64,000 nucleotides of DNA from Haliclona indistincta (lineage: Eukaryota > Porifera > Demospongiae > Haplosclerida > Chalinidae). Positions 21,592 through 34,112 of the stretch are shown here, in pieces. Both the position numbers and the translations under genes were made by a program. Under the pieces are notes generated by a model that had not been told where the DNA came from, did not search any database, and worked only from the letters and a program-made list of their open reading frames with translations. The stretch is from positions 14,582,940 to 14,646,939 of the forward strand of contig OZ024786.1 in the NCBI GenBank assembly GCA_964017065.1, written 5' to 3'. The first letter of the stretch is position 1. Each line of letters starts with the position of its first letter.

Positions 21592-21900
21592 GGGGTGCTC
21601 TGGTCAGTCTGGTGGTTCTGCTACAAGTAAAGGGTCACTGGTTCGAATCCAACTAGGGCAGGAGAAAATGTGAGTCCATCACGTTCTTCCAGCGCACCCA
21701 TCTGTAAAGCGGGTACATGCATGGTCTTATACTGGGGAGCAAAGTCCTGTGTCTCACCGTCCAACCGCCAACAGCGTTGTACAATAGTGCCACACACCTG
21801 TAGTGGAAGACACAGCTGGTCCTCCTGCGAGTTCAGTTGCTCGGCTCTAGTGCACTGAACACAGTGCCTTTTTAGTGCACAGGTTCCTAGGCTTTATACC
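21592..21900 (+). mobile_element. Possible tRNA-derived SINE
   Basis: The head has an A-box-like TGGTCAGTCTGG and a perfect B-box GGTTCGAATCC at tRNA spacing (21,592-21,660). The acceptor ends do not pair, so it is not a working tRNA. A tail of unknown sequence follows. The stretch from 21,900 to 22,950 shows only short open frames and nothing that I recognise. Confidence 0.5.
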
Positions 21901-22951
21901 TTGCTATGTACGCGTGACCCGGTAGAGTAGCAAAACTTTGCTCTTTGCTTTGTATGTGTGATTGTGTGTGTTTGTATGTGTGTCCAGTAGTAGGCAATCG
22001 TGGTATCCGGTACTCTGTCTCATCCATATCAGTACAACAGTCTAGCTTGAAGCAAAATTCACCGACTGTGGTCATGTACAGTAGGGCTGAATATTCCTGG
22101 CATAGTGTGGTCTCTTTTTTGTCCGTTCCTCACTCCTCTTGCTATCGTGATGTGACTGAAGCTAAAAGTAAATTCATGAGTCAATGGTGTAACTGTCACA
22201 TGCTTAGTCACACAAGATTTTCGTGGGAATTGTCAGCCTTGTGTAACCAGCCTATGTGCTAGAGGAAAAACTCATTGAAAAGTCCACTGGCTAATGGTGA
22301 CAATTTTAGTGAAGCAATTACTTTTTCGAGAAGGTTTAAGCATAGCACCAACATATGGCATCTGCCTTCAAAAGAATTATATGCAATATACGATGTTAGT
22401 CACAGTGTTCTATTCTATCTCTCTTTTTCTCAACTACTGTCTCATTTACTAGGGATTGATTTCTGTTAACACCTCTGGAGAGTAGGAGTATCATCAAAGT
22501 GTCTCAGACCAGGAGTAAAAGAACTGGATTGTTTGCTCAGGTATGTGCATTTGTGAGCAGGGTGTTACCAATGTGGGCATGGTCAACACACAATGGACTG
22601 ATTATTGATGTGGTGCATTATTATAATTATAACTTGCCCAGTTGTATCATTCACCTTTTATTGAGTGATAACTAGAGTTCGTAAAACACATAGGTGTTCT
22701 ATACTACCGTAGTATGAACATATTCACCCAGTCTCATAGTTCACTCAGGCTCACTTGAAGGCTACACCCAGTTACTGGGTAAACTGGTAAAGCTATTACA
22801 AGGCATAGTCATAGCACTCGACACAAGACACTCCCGACAGCATTATTATGAAGATATTTCTGGTGCTTTGTGAATAGTAAGACAGTAAATAATAGCTGTC
22901 TCTTTGACGATACACACATAATAATAATACTAACCAACCTGATCACTTAAC

Positions 22952-23442
22952 CAGGAGCCCATAAAGAGAACTCTGTATACATGCAACTCTGTATACGGCG
23001 AAATCCAAACAGGGCTGCCAAATTATATTTTTAGTAACACCAAATATGGACCTATTCGGCTGTTCTTGTCGTGCTCGTCGTCTACGCGTTCTGAACAGCA
23101 AGCAGCAGTGACTAGGCAGTGTTACTAGTGCTGGGCTAACAATATCGACAGCAGTAAATCGCGTGCGCGTTGGCTCAACAACGTAGTGCCAGACTGCCCA
23201 GTCACGCCTTCGTGTACACTTCTGGATATAACGAAGAGCTTCTTGACTTCTTCAGGCGTCTTACAAGCTCTTCACCATCGTCCTTACCTTCATTTCGCTG
23301 ATTTGTTGGGTTCTCTGTGTCTTATAGAAACTTTGTCCATATAAGGGTATACTAATGTTAGAATTCAGCCGCCATGTTTGGATTTCGCCGTATACGTTAG
23401 AGTGTTCGGAATTGCATGCTCCCTTCTCTTTATGGGTTCCTG
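22952..23442. mobile_element. 491-bp MITE with CAGGARCCCATAAAGAG ends
   Basis: The ends are inverted (CAGGAGCCCATAAAGAG, and CAGGAACCCATAAAGAG on the other strand). An inner inverted pair around GTATACGGCGAAATCCAAAC is also present. CTTAAC flanks both sides. No transposase is encoded. The surrounding sequence (about 22,540-23,600) has a partial inverted copy at 32,240-32,520. Confidence 0.72.
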
Positions 23443-23931
23443 CTTAACCCTTACATGTCTACACACAGGGTAACTACTCTCATAACTCAGTATGTGTTGG
23501 TCTCTTTTGCAATGTTGATGTGCCTTGTACTGATTTTGGAGCCTTTTCATTCACTGTTGTGTTAATAGTTGACATTATATTGTTATGGTAAATAAATTGA
23601 TTTTTCTCTCTTCACAACACAGGAGCCGTCATCAGATGGGTGTGCATTATGGCATGTAAAGCTGACAAGTCTGATCGTAAAGACAACCTCGTCACTATGT
23701 TACAATTGTACTGTGATAATTATTAATTTGTTTGACTGTTGAAAAATTTTTAATCATTCATTGATTATTGACTACCAATCAATAGTAGTATTTTCACAGA
23801 AATAATAATTATTCAGTCTGAAAATGAAAACAAACTGTAGGCATGGTATTATAATTGGTTTGCTAGTCAGTGCGACAATGCTACTCAGACCACTGCAAAG
23901 TGATTGCAGGGGATTGCATCGACAGTCAAAC

Positions 23932-24067
23932 AGCATGATGTATAACAGCACTGCATCAGTTACACAGCATGATGTGTAACAGCACTGCATCAGTCACACA
24001 GCATGATGTATAACAGCACTGCATCAGTCACACAGCATGATGTATAACAGCACTGCATCAGTTACAC
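23932..24067 (+). repeat. 34-bp tandem repeat, four copies
   Basis: The unit starts AGCATGATGTATAACAGCAC and ends TCAGTTACAC, with one- or two-base differences between copies. It is non-coding. From 24,068 to 24,300 nothing more was seen. Confidence 0.8.
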
Positions 24068-24361
24068 AGCACTAGTGTGTGTAACCGCTATATTGCCATC
24101 CTGATTTCACAGCTAAGAGGGGTGTTCACTAAACTAGCTAGGTACAGACCCGTTGCATTAGATACACTGTGTTAGAATAAAGATTTCACAGCTATTGCAA
24201 GCCTGGTGCCTCTGCAGAGGAAAATTTCAGCATGGTTTGGAGCTTGCCATTCAAACAACTTATTAATCCTCAGACCCTATTAATCCTTACTCACGGTGCA
24301 GCTACGACTGTAGAATGCACAGGCAGGCTAGACCCTTGTTTTACTGAAAGTTCCCTCTGCA

Positions 24362-24924
24362 GTGGTACCAGGCTACAATAGCAGTCACTCATGGTGCAGC
24401 TACGACTGTCCCTCTGCAGTGGTACCAGGCTACAATAGCAGTCACTCATGGTGCACCTACGACTGTCCCTCTGCAGTGGTACCAGGCTACAATAGCAGTC
24501 ACTCATGGTGCACCTACGACTGTCCCTCTGCAGTGGTACCAGGCTACAATAGCAGTCACTCATGGTGCAGCTACGACTGTCCCTCTGCAGTGGTACCAGG
24601 CTACAATAGCAGTCACTCATGGTGCAGCTACGACTGTCCCTCTGCAGTGGTACCAGGCTACAATAGCAGTCACTCATGGTGCACCTACGACTGTCCCTCT
24701 GCAGTGGTACCAGGCTACAATAGCAGTCACTCATGGTGCAGCTACGACTGTCCCTCTGCAGTGGTACCAGGCTACAATAGCAGTCACTCATGGTGCACCT
24801 ACGACTGTCCCTCTGCAGTGGTACCAGGCTACAATAGCAGTCACTCATGGTGCAGCTACGACTGTCCCTCTGCAGTGGTACCAGGCTACAATAGCAGTCA
24901 CTCATGGTGCAGCTACGACTGTAT
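24362..24924. repeat. 57-bp minisatellite, ten copies
   Basis: Ten nearly perfect units of 57 bases (core CTACAATAGCAGTCACTCAT) differ almost only at one site, GCAGC or GCACC. Because 57 is a multiple of three and the unit lacks stops in some frames, long open frames appear on both strands (a 19-residue repeat each way). I take them as by-products. The array ends 60 bases from the stop of the integrase-like gene. Confidence 0.88.
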
Positions 24925-24985
24925 AGGGGAGTTCTACTTTCCCATTCGATATTCAATATACAATAAGAATTAATATCAAAAATAA

Positions 24986-27918
24986 TCATGAACAGGACAG
25001 TCGGTATGTTATATCACATAAGAAAAGGAGTCCCTCTCTAAATGGTCTGCCATCTCCATTAACTGCTGAAGAAAAAATGACATCAAAAGAGGGAATTCTA
25101 TCAGCAAAAGCTTGTCTACGGATCTCTGACTTAGAAGTATCACCAAGTAGTGGGTCAATACCAAACCCAGCTGGGTCTGTGATTCTTCCGCCACATCTCC
25201 TGTATCTTTGCACCGCTTCAGCAGGAGTCCACAGCAACGACTGGTCAATCCGCTTCACACGGTCATCAATGAATCTTCTCTGATTAGGTATACCCTGAGG
25301 AAGTCCATGTCTTCGACCTTTTAAATAAAAGAAAAAACTAAGTCATAGATAGCCACAGTAGCTATACCCAGGAGCCCACAAAGAGCCTGAAGGAGTGGCT
25401 AACTTTTGTTAGCTGTATGAAAAATTGTAGGCTGCTCCCTCCCTCCCTTCATGGGTTTCTAACAAGCGCAAAACTAGTGTTCCACACGAAGAGAGTAGAA
25501 AATGTGCTTTCATACATTTTGCTTCATATCACAGGAACAAACTATTCTACTATCATGTAGTAGGTATCAAAATGACACTCTACCCACCCTGGTTCATATG
25601 GCTTCGCATCACGTGATATGGGCGTGGCACAACATGGCGAGATATCAGACTCTCTGGAAAGATTACCTTTAGCCATGATCTTTGGAAATACTGGTAGTTA
25701 AGATTTCTTAATGCTGCACCACAACTTTCACCTACGATGCTTACCTGTGGGCAGTGTCTTGCTATAGTTCAGCGACAGGGAGCCAAAACATGGCCTTTGC
25801 AAGTGGGAAAAATTTTTGCTCGGGAAATCGGAGTCACGTTCCAAAACTAGGAGACTGCAATGCTAATACATTATTCTTTACACTAGGACTTGTGCAGCAT
25901 CTGTAAAAATACGCACAACGACAAATGCGACTGCTTCCCATGAGAGACCTGGTTTCTGGCCGCCATCCTGCTAAATTAATAGATTTTGTGATGTCACATG
26001 TTGGTTATTAGCATGTGATGAGTCATAACTATTACACTGATTCAATGTGTTTTCAATAGTTATGACATTTTACACAGCTAATAAAATTAAGAAGGGTTTC
26101 TTTTATGGCGGCGTCCAAAATTTTGGCCTAATTAATTATTCATAATGGGCAGTTGATCGATTTTTAGTGCAAAATCACCAATGCGAGACTTCAACACGCA
26201 TACAGAACTGCTCCGGAGGTGCTATAGTTATTGTTTTGGAAGCTAGCTGCTTGACTTTGTACTCTAAACAGTCAAGAATAGTGGACCTTCAGGTGACTGT
26301 GTAGTTCGTCCGAACCTACCGAACCTCCCTGTCTACAGGCCTGGCACAGAAACCAGCTTAGGCTCACCCTGTGTTATTTACAACGATGATATTAGAAGAA
26401 CCCTGTTTATCTGAATACCACTACAACACTAAGAGCCATAGACTGACTATCACACTAGCATTAATCTGCTGCCACTAGCATAACATGCACAAATAATTCA
26501 GCTAAACCAGGCTGTATAATAATGAATTGACATACCAGGAATTGGATGTTCGTTCCAAGAAGAAACCAACAACGTTAATCCAACCTGAGCAACACGCAGT
26601 GTAAACCTAAAGAACAAGAACCACACTCATTGTTTGCTGAGAAAGAACAGTAGAGCAAGTCAATTTTTCAGTAAAACAATTCAGTAGCTAATTAGTTAAT
26701 GATATTCCTTCTACAAGTTATGTCACTGTGGGACAAAATTTGAATGGTTTCCAAAGGCACACTTGGCAAGTCAGCTGTCAATCAAAAGCTCTACCTCAGG
26801 ATCACTCATGCGTAATAATTCCCACGTTACCCCCTATTGGGGGTCAGAAATGACACATTGATAATTCATAAATGCTATAAGTGTTCACTAATAATAAGGT
26901 ACTGGTTTACCATGAAGTACAAAATTTGTGAAGTGGATTGTCCATATCTATCTCCTCAGAATCTGCCATTACAATTAAAATCCTCTTGATAGGATAGTTA
27001 ACACGGGTGTTAACTTCGACCCAGATCCGTTCTACCACATGATTCTAGCAGGTACAATTATTAATCACACATTGAGTTAATTCAGTTTTCAATTTTTACC
27101 CTTTTTGAGGATGTTTGAAGAAATGGTGCCTTAGATAGATCATTACGAAGATGTGACAAGTGATCCTGAGCATATAACATCAAAAACCATTCTCTGCCAT
27201 GGTCCACTCTGATCTGGTTCCACAAGCCAATATCTTTAGTAATTTTTCTATAGAGAACAAACAGACAAACTTAACATTAATTTTGAGTATAATAGTTAAA
27301 ACTAACAAAAATACATCCTCATAAATAATAACATTATTTTTGATGGGCATGGAACACAGTGCCATTATCCGTCCAGTGAATCCGTCGATAGCACAGACAT
27401 GAGTGACACCAAATGCTACTAGTTTCTCATTCTGATCTATGTGGATTTTTTCGCCGTAATAGTTTGCGATATACGGACAAGGATTTGTTTGCCTCTCTGT
27501 AAGGGACTGTCTTCCTCTATGGTAGCCTGGATGAGCGGTTTGTAAAGCAAGCCCAACGCGACTTTGCGCAACACGAAATCCTTGTGAACTTAAAAGGCCA
27601 GTCATAGTCTTTCTTCCATATTGAGGTCCAACCTATATTATCATACAAGTACAAAATAATCATAAACGGTAAATACTGTTGTCTTACTCGCATGACATTC
27701 AAGGAAACGAGTCTGTTGACAGTAGACTGATCAATTCTGGACGTCTTGTGTATGTCGTTATCCAGGCAATAGCGCTTTACGCTAGCGGTACTCAATCCTC
27801 GAAGATGGGGATAACTTGCTCTCAGATTTATACCAACTTGCTCGTGTGACATGCGTCGGATCTGGACGGCCTCACGAATGAAAGTTTCAATACCTGCTAT
27901 ACTGGCAAGTGTAGCCAT
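24986..27918 (-). CDS. Integrase-core-domain protein, six exons
   Basis: Minus-strand exons 27918-27688, 27632-27307, 27247-27100, 27044-26911, 26606-26536 and 25317-24986 join in frame to about 413 residues. A helix-turn-helix-like N-terminus (QVGINL...LSTASVKRY) is followed by YGRKTMTGLL and an RNase H-type integrase core: HIDQNEK (first Asp), AIDGFTG, RVDHGREW (second Asp), and NHVVERIWVEV, where the Glu is 39 residues after the second Asp. The last part has WNEHPIPG and a loosely conserved tail. The family occurs as solitary host-like genes in fish and invertebrates, which I recall only in outline. The gene is 218 bases from a divergent RING gene. It may be domesticated or part of a mobile unit. 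The 1.2 kb last intron holds no gene. Confidence 0.75.
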
Positions 27919-28136
27919 GAGAAATCACGTGTAGTCGCACAAGCCTGAAGGAGCCTAGTATATACCGGCCTCCACCACCAAAGTCTAGTCACGATCGCAC
28001 GCAGTTATAGGCGGAGCTCTAGTGGCCGTAAACGCCCATTAAATTTTTCCTAGTATTAAGTTTACAGTATAATCCACGTGTCTGACTAGATCAATTCGTG
28101 TCGGTCAAGATAAATTCCACGTGTCGGTCAAGATCA

Positions 28137-30898
28137 ATGTCAGTCCAACTAATACGAGAAGGTTGTGACTCCATTGAGGTCCAAGTACAACAGGTTACTC
28201 CGGAAGCGGTGTGCTCACTGTTTTCTGTAAGTGTGTATACATATAAACATTACACGTGGTAAGTAACGCCTTAATTTTCCAGATTGACATCAAGACTGTT
28301 TATCTCAAAGCAGAGTTTAGTCCCAAGGTGTTCTTCCCCCACCAAGGAAGCAATACATTTTCCTTTACTAGCGACGTGGGTGACACCATCATATCATTAA
28401 CAGTACACGGACTCCCATCATTCATCAAGAGACCAATCATTCATCAAGAGAAACCATCTCGCTCGTTTGACTATCGCTTTGTACGAACTTCAAAAAAAGC
28501 CGGACCGTCAGGCACGTATTCGCTGAAAGTGATGAGAGCTGAAGTGTCTAGGATGTCAACTGGTAAAATATCTCTGGAAAACAGCACAACTGGGCAAACC
28601 TTTATCCTGCTGGATGAGACTACAGCAAATGTTGACTTCATAAATTGTGAGGTCCAGAAAGTTTGGGGAAAGAAGTACATCATCGTCACTGGTAATGGAT
28701 TGCCCATCGAGGATTCAAGTGGTACCCAAGGTACTACTGTTATTGCATATTGTCAAGTTCTTGTGTTTTAACATCCAAAGGATGTGAGCCTTTAACAGTC
28801 TGGTACAGAATTTAAGTAAAACAGCTGTTGTTCTTGCAATACTGAATTATGAAGAATGTTACCTGATAGATGCTTACAAATGGCTACGTGGTGCCAGACA
28901 GCACTCGTTCTTCGTAGCTGTAATCTCGCGTACGGGCTTTGCTCGGCAAAATAAATATGAAGGCTTCTGCACAGATAGTAGACAAGCTTGCGTGAGCAGT
29001 TTTAGCTCCCTGTGTTTCATAAACCGAAGAGAAAACCGTTTGCAATCGATCGTGCTTAGTCTACACGGGGCGAGCTCGTCGTTTCGTGGTGTCCAACGCT
29101 CCATGGCTACAACTTGCTATGATCAATGTCTATCGACGGGCAAACAACTTGCATACTCTAGCTGTGGCTGCACGAATACACACGGCTAGAAATATATAGC
29201 TGCTTGCAAAATAATGAATATCGTTAAAATGGCGGCAAGTACTTCGTATTAAAGTGCTTCGCCCTTTGAATTCTTCCAGGTCTTCTTTTTACGACAAGGT
29301 GCGCGTGTCATACATCAAAATAAGCGGTCTAGAGCGCTTATTTTAATGGTGAAAAACCGCCGTTTATAGCTTTTACAGTAACAGAGTTATTCGTGGGGCT
29401 AAAGTGGACAAGTCAGCGTGACCCTAGTATAGTGAGGTGTGGAAATACTTCGGTTTTCCTGCAACCAAAGAACATCAGTCATGACAATGATAGTAGTACT
29501 ATTGTCAGCTCTAGCCAATAGCCACTTTTGAAGCAAGTCCGGTGTTAGCCTCGTCCCCAGGCCCCGCCTCCCAAAGCTGAGGAGAGGGCCTGGTATATAC
29601 TGTCAACGCATGCGTAAAATATTCATTGACAATGACGTGCAATCAAAGCAGCGTGAACGCCTTCTGACGTACACACTAGTCTGGAAACAGTTTCTTCTCG
29701 TTTTCTCTGCTGTGAAATATTATCTAGTCTTCCAGCCATGCTTGTTACAGGTGGGAGACTCTATTTAAGCATGTTCTTCGTGCATGGTGTCACGGATCTT
29801 ACACGGTAGGGCTCATGCATGCAATAACAAGCGAAGAACGGTTATTTTACTTGTCTGACAGACGTGCAGCCCTTTATTCTTTACCTTGCAAGCTATGAAC
29901 TCGATCGTTCATCATAGTCTCAACAGCAAGCTAAGTAACATGGTCGAGAACTTGATAGTCTAGATATAGGCGTGTCCAAAAGAAGGCTGAGCATGCTACA
30001 TCCTTTATTGTACGGAAAATATGCAGTTTTATTGGAATTCCGATAATTACAGCACATGCGCACACAGTATATACCAGGCCCTCTCCTCAGCTTTGGGAGG
30101 CGGGGCCTGGGGACGAGGCTAGTCTGGTGTGTGCGAAAATTTTAACTCATGATTATTGATGAAGTTGTAAAAAATCAAACGAGTATAGGCTGTATTATGG
30201 ACAATAATATTCACAAGCAGTTCATGGCAAATACTATGCCTGTGTCCTTGTCATAAACAAAGCAATATCCTGGTCGCTGATCCTGGTAAAAAGTTGTCCC
30301 AACCACCACTTACTACAGGCCTGCGACAGATGCAGACAATAATAGATGAAGGTTGCCATCCTTGACAATGCATGATTATACATTAAGATTGTCTCTTCAC
30401 TTATTTACAGGGTTGCAATTCTGGCGTGTGGGCAGTAGAAAGGTATATGCTGTTCCAATCGACGAAGTTTGCCATAACAAGAGAAAACGGAAGAGGACTG
30501 ATAGTGATGACGATAGCGAATCAAAGAAGTCACATGAAGTCATAAAAGAGATTGCCAAACTGAGGAGTGAGATCCGCTATTCAACCGTCAACTCACGAAT
30601 AGCTGATGCATTGAAGTGCACCATTTGTCTCAGCATCGTAAAACCACCTGTAATGTACACTCACTGCTGCTTAAGAATCGTTGGGTGTAAAGAATGCATC
30701 GATGCTTACGGTCAGGATCGGTGTCCTTTGTGCAGGGTGGAAAAGTACAAAACTACCGTCATATTAGGGTTAGATGACCTACTGAAGGACTTAGCCTCGC
30801 TTTCCAACTCCTCTGAATATGCCCACATGGACAGCAGCCGCTCCTTCCCACATCCCTATGATCTTGCGGGAACGGACAGTGATGACGACTTTGTGTGA
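28137..30898 (+). CDS. RING-domain protein with basic linker, three exons
   Basis: Exons 28137-28226, 28283-28730 and 30411-30898 join in frame to about 341 residues. Without the last splice the second exon would end at a stop at 28,771. The first 180 residues are unrecognised and probably globular (LDETTANVDFINCEV...KKYIIVTGNGL). A lysine/arginine run at about 203-209 may be a nuclear signal, followed by a short helix. A RING-like zinc finger lies at about 249-292 (CTIC...CC...GCKEC...CPLC), and the tail is acidic. It may be a ubiquitin ligase. It is read divergently from the integrase-like gene with a 218-bp shared upstream region. The second intron contains an inverted-repeat element (29,546-30,121). 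Confidence 0.68.
29546..30121. mobile_element. 576-bp inverted-repeat element, 9-bp target duplication
   Basis: About 55 bases at each end are inverted copies (TAGCCTCGTCCCCAGGCCCC onward). The flanks are GTCCGGTGT and GTCTGGTGT, a 9-bp duplication with one difference. A 9-bp duplication fits Mutator-like elements. It lies wholly inside the second intron of the RING gene. Confidence 0.8.
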
Positions 30899-32530
30899 TC
30901 TCAGTAATCAATCAGTCACAGATGACGACTTTGCGTGAACATAGTAATCAATCTCAGTACATGTAATCAAACTTGATAAGGCTGAACTGCTTAATTCACC
31001 GGTATAAACCCCACTTGCTGTTATTTTGTATATTCAATGTCACTTTATTGCTATTATTATACCTCGTCTTATACCATGTTATCAGTAATTTTTTGTATAC
31101 ATGTATATAATAATAAAACATGATCACTGAAATGACATGATTTAACACGTAAGCTATAGTGTACATGTCCTTTAAAAGGCACACGTGTGTACGTAAAATA
31201 GGTACAGTAGATCGCATACCAGTGTGCTGTCTCAACGCTGCTGTACAGGACTTCTGGGCCATGGGTCGGCCCCGGCTAGATATTGATCGACACGCCCACA
31301 TACGGCACGTGATTGATTCTTGTTAGTCCGTTACCATGAGGACTCAGCGGGACTCAGACACTTGGCCTTATTGAACAAGCAAGATGTTTGAGCACTTCGG
31401 TCCAGTGACCATCTCAACAAACTACAAGACCAATAGTCTATCGTAAGCTTGTATCATGAGTGTAAGTCGTGTAATGCGCATAGATAGGCGCCCGCGAGCT
31501 GGTGTGAGCCTCGGACGATCGCCGATCGAGCTCATGATCAGCCGTCTTCCTTGCATCTATCATGCATCTATTATAAGTATAATAATATGCATCAGCTAGG
31601 GTTGAAATACATACAAGTTATATTATTGTTGATAAGTATTTGGAACTCCTTTAGCACTCCTCAATTCAGCACTCCTTATAACCACACTGCCTGAAAATGC
31701 CAAGGAACTGAGAAAACAGGCATTTTGAGAAACAGGCATTGACCCTCATGAATCCGAAGGACACCACACCGGTAATAACATCTAGATGATTGTACACGTA
31801 CATACTGTAATAATAATTATTCACTACTGATTTTGGTACATTTGAGGGGTTGACCTTAGATTTTCCTTCTTATTATGAGCAGCTTGACCTAATGCATCAA
31901 GTGATTTATGTGCTTTTTACAGGAAGGAGTTCCTAACTGTCATCCGCAATTGCTGTTGCTAAACTAAGGACTTCTGTTCCGACCCTCAAAGAAGCAGTAT
32001 CTTTGTTTGAAGTCTGGCTGATAGCCTTGATCTATAATTATTTCACAGGAGACATGCTGAATTCATCAGTAGATATCCATTTTGGCCAGTTTATTTTATT
32101 AATGGCAATAATGCCTTGTTTAGAATTAACATAAATCATCAATAATAATGTCGCAGTACAACGGTTGTCTTTATGATCTCTTGTCAGCTTTACATGGCAT
32201 AATACACACCCATCTGATGACATACAGCACCTGTGTTGTGGAGAGAGTAAATCAATTCATTTACCTACCAATACTAATAACACAACAGTGGATGCAAAGG
32301 CTCCAAAATCAGTTGATATCGACTGAGAAAAAATAATTATTGTCAACTCTTTACAAAACACATCAATATTGCAAAAGAGACAGACACATAGTGTGTTATG
32401 AGAGTAGTTATTAGCAATAAAACACTTCAGTTCAAGCTAATTTGCTTCAATAGATTGTTCTAATCACATGGCTATCGACCACGCCTACATTGGTAACATC
32501 CTACCCTCAAACTAAGGAATAGCTTCGATT
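30899..32530. other. Gene-poor stretch
   Basis: I see only short frames without domains. About 32,240-32,520 is a diverged inverted copy of sequence around 22,540-23,600 (shared words include GGCTCCAAAATCAGT and GCAAAAGAGAC), without the MITE found there. Confidence 0.5.
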
Positions 32531-32559
32531 CTTTTGCTGCATTACATACACATATGCAC

Positions 32560-32665
32560 GCACAAAACAAAACAAAGCAAAGGCAAAGCAAACACACACG
32601 TGCATATACACACACACACACACACAAATAAAGGAGGAATACACACACTCTCTCTCTCTCTCACC
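32560..32665 (+). repeat. Microsatellites: CAAAG, CA and CT runs
   Basis: Successive simple repeats occur: CAAAG-like words, a CA run of about 20 bases at about 32,606, and a CT run at about 32,650. No gene is associated. Confidence 0.8.
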
Positions 32666-32836
32666 GAAGTACGTCTCACTACGGTTCTACCTCGAGGGTC
32701 ACGCGTACCTGGTTGATGAGACACAACTCAGAGCCTAGTGCTATGATCCATGCAGTCACTAGCACACCGGCCGTCAGCATGGACGACAGCTCAGCTGTTT
32801 TTCCTCTTACACTACAGATTCATACTGCACTGCTAG

Positions 32837-34104
32837 TCGCCATTTTATTTGTGGGTGTCACAAAGGGTGTGTTCGCTTTGGACCGAGTCCTGGTCCGTTA
32901 CGTTACGGCGAGTACGTCGATTATGTCAATTCGATCTTGCAGCAATAGAAAATTGAAAATTGGTTTTTGACACTTAGAATTGCATATTTGAAAAATGGAA
33001 AATACAGATTTTAGTCCTTTTTTATTCTTTTAATTAATAGAATATTGACTGATCCAAATGTACACTGACCCAAAACAATAGGGACTTAGTAGCTAAGCTG
33101 AGTTTCTGATACCACAAGGTCCAGAGAAGAGGGAGCCTTGAAGGCACGTCCACTATGTGAACGAGTGCCTCGGATGCACTGTATGGCAGAGCGTAGGAGG
33201 GAAAATGTTAGACGGGTGCGAAGCCATGACAGTGTTGAGGAATAGGGATGATCCCATTTGGAGGCCAGGCAGGAGGCTAGACGCTTGTAAAAAATTTTAG
33301 CTTCGTTTGCAAGGCCACCGGAGGCAGAGAGTACTAATGGAGTGAACGAAGAATGTTCAACCTCCCTAACTCGCTGTTCATAAGCTCTCTTCTTCAGATT
33401 TTCTTGGTTCTCTTCTCAGTGATGGTAAAAGCTTAAAACCGAGATCGCTTTAAAAGAGTCGTTTGCGTGCAGTTTTTCATTTCCAAACAAACAGTGCGTT
33501 TGCAGGGATCCCTCCTGTGAGTTACTGAAGCTTCTGGTGGTTTACTTGGTTGTTTCTAAGTGTCAACCAATGCCTGCTGTATAAAGTAGAGTAGTATTTG
33601 GCTGCATTAGCAATTTGTGTAGAACAAAATTGTCGCTAGAGTAGAGAATTTAGCTGTTTTTAGTCGATACACGGGAATCCCTTTTGGGACAATACCAAGC
33701 AACTGGGAGCCAAGAAAGCCTTGCAGTTTAAAAGATCGACAATTGTTCCATACAACTGAATGGGTAGTACCGTCGATGCATTTGTTTGTAGCATTCAGTG
33801 TGCCTGTGAAATACCGGCTTTCTCGTTCGTTTTAAGGAAAAAGGCCTCTTAGTAGGCTCTTACAGTACGAAAAATCGCTCAAGCTTCTATCAGCTCACAA
33901 ACAAGCATCTCTGACGTATGAAGCCAATTCGCACAGCATATGCTGTGTGTGTAGGTGTCTCCTTTCAGCGTTTGTCGTTTGACCGTACGTTGCTGCACAG
34001 CTGACAGCCATATTGCAAGGTCACCCTAGCAACGGACGCGGAGTGTTTCAACGCACATGCACCGTTTCCAATCCCGGTTACGTAGTCTCATAAATCTATG
34101 GTGT
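32837..34104. repeat. Dispersed repeat that truncates a TRIM gene
   Basis: It starts AGTCGCCATTTTA and ends TCATAAATCTATG, both found inverted at the far ends of 20,922-21,450. The right end abuts TRIM sequence at about 34,113, so this repeat, or recombination at it, removed the RING of that TRIM copy. The interior shows no convincing gene. Confidence 0.6.
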
Positions 34105-34112
34105 GAGGCGGC

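Noticed and set aside
21592..21660. Functional tRNA gene
   Set aside because: The B box is perfect, but the acceptor stem does not pair and a SINE-like tail follows.
24291..24989. 232-residue minus-strand frame with a 19-residue repeat
   Set aside because: It is explained by the 57-bp minisatellite. No domain outside the repeat was found.
25374..25455. Another MITE in the last intron of the integrase-like gene
   Set aside because: AGGAGCCCACAAAG and AGAAACCCATGAAG are only loosely inverted, and no target duplication was seen.
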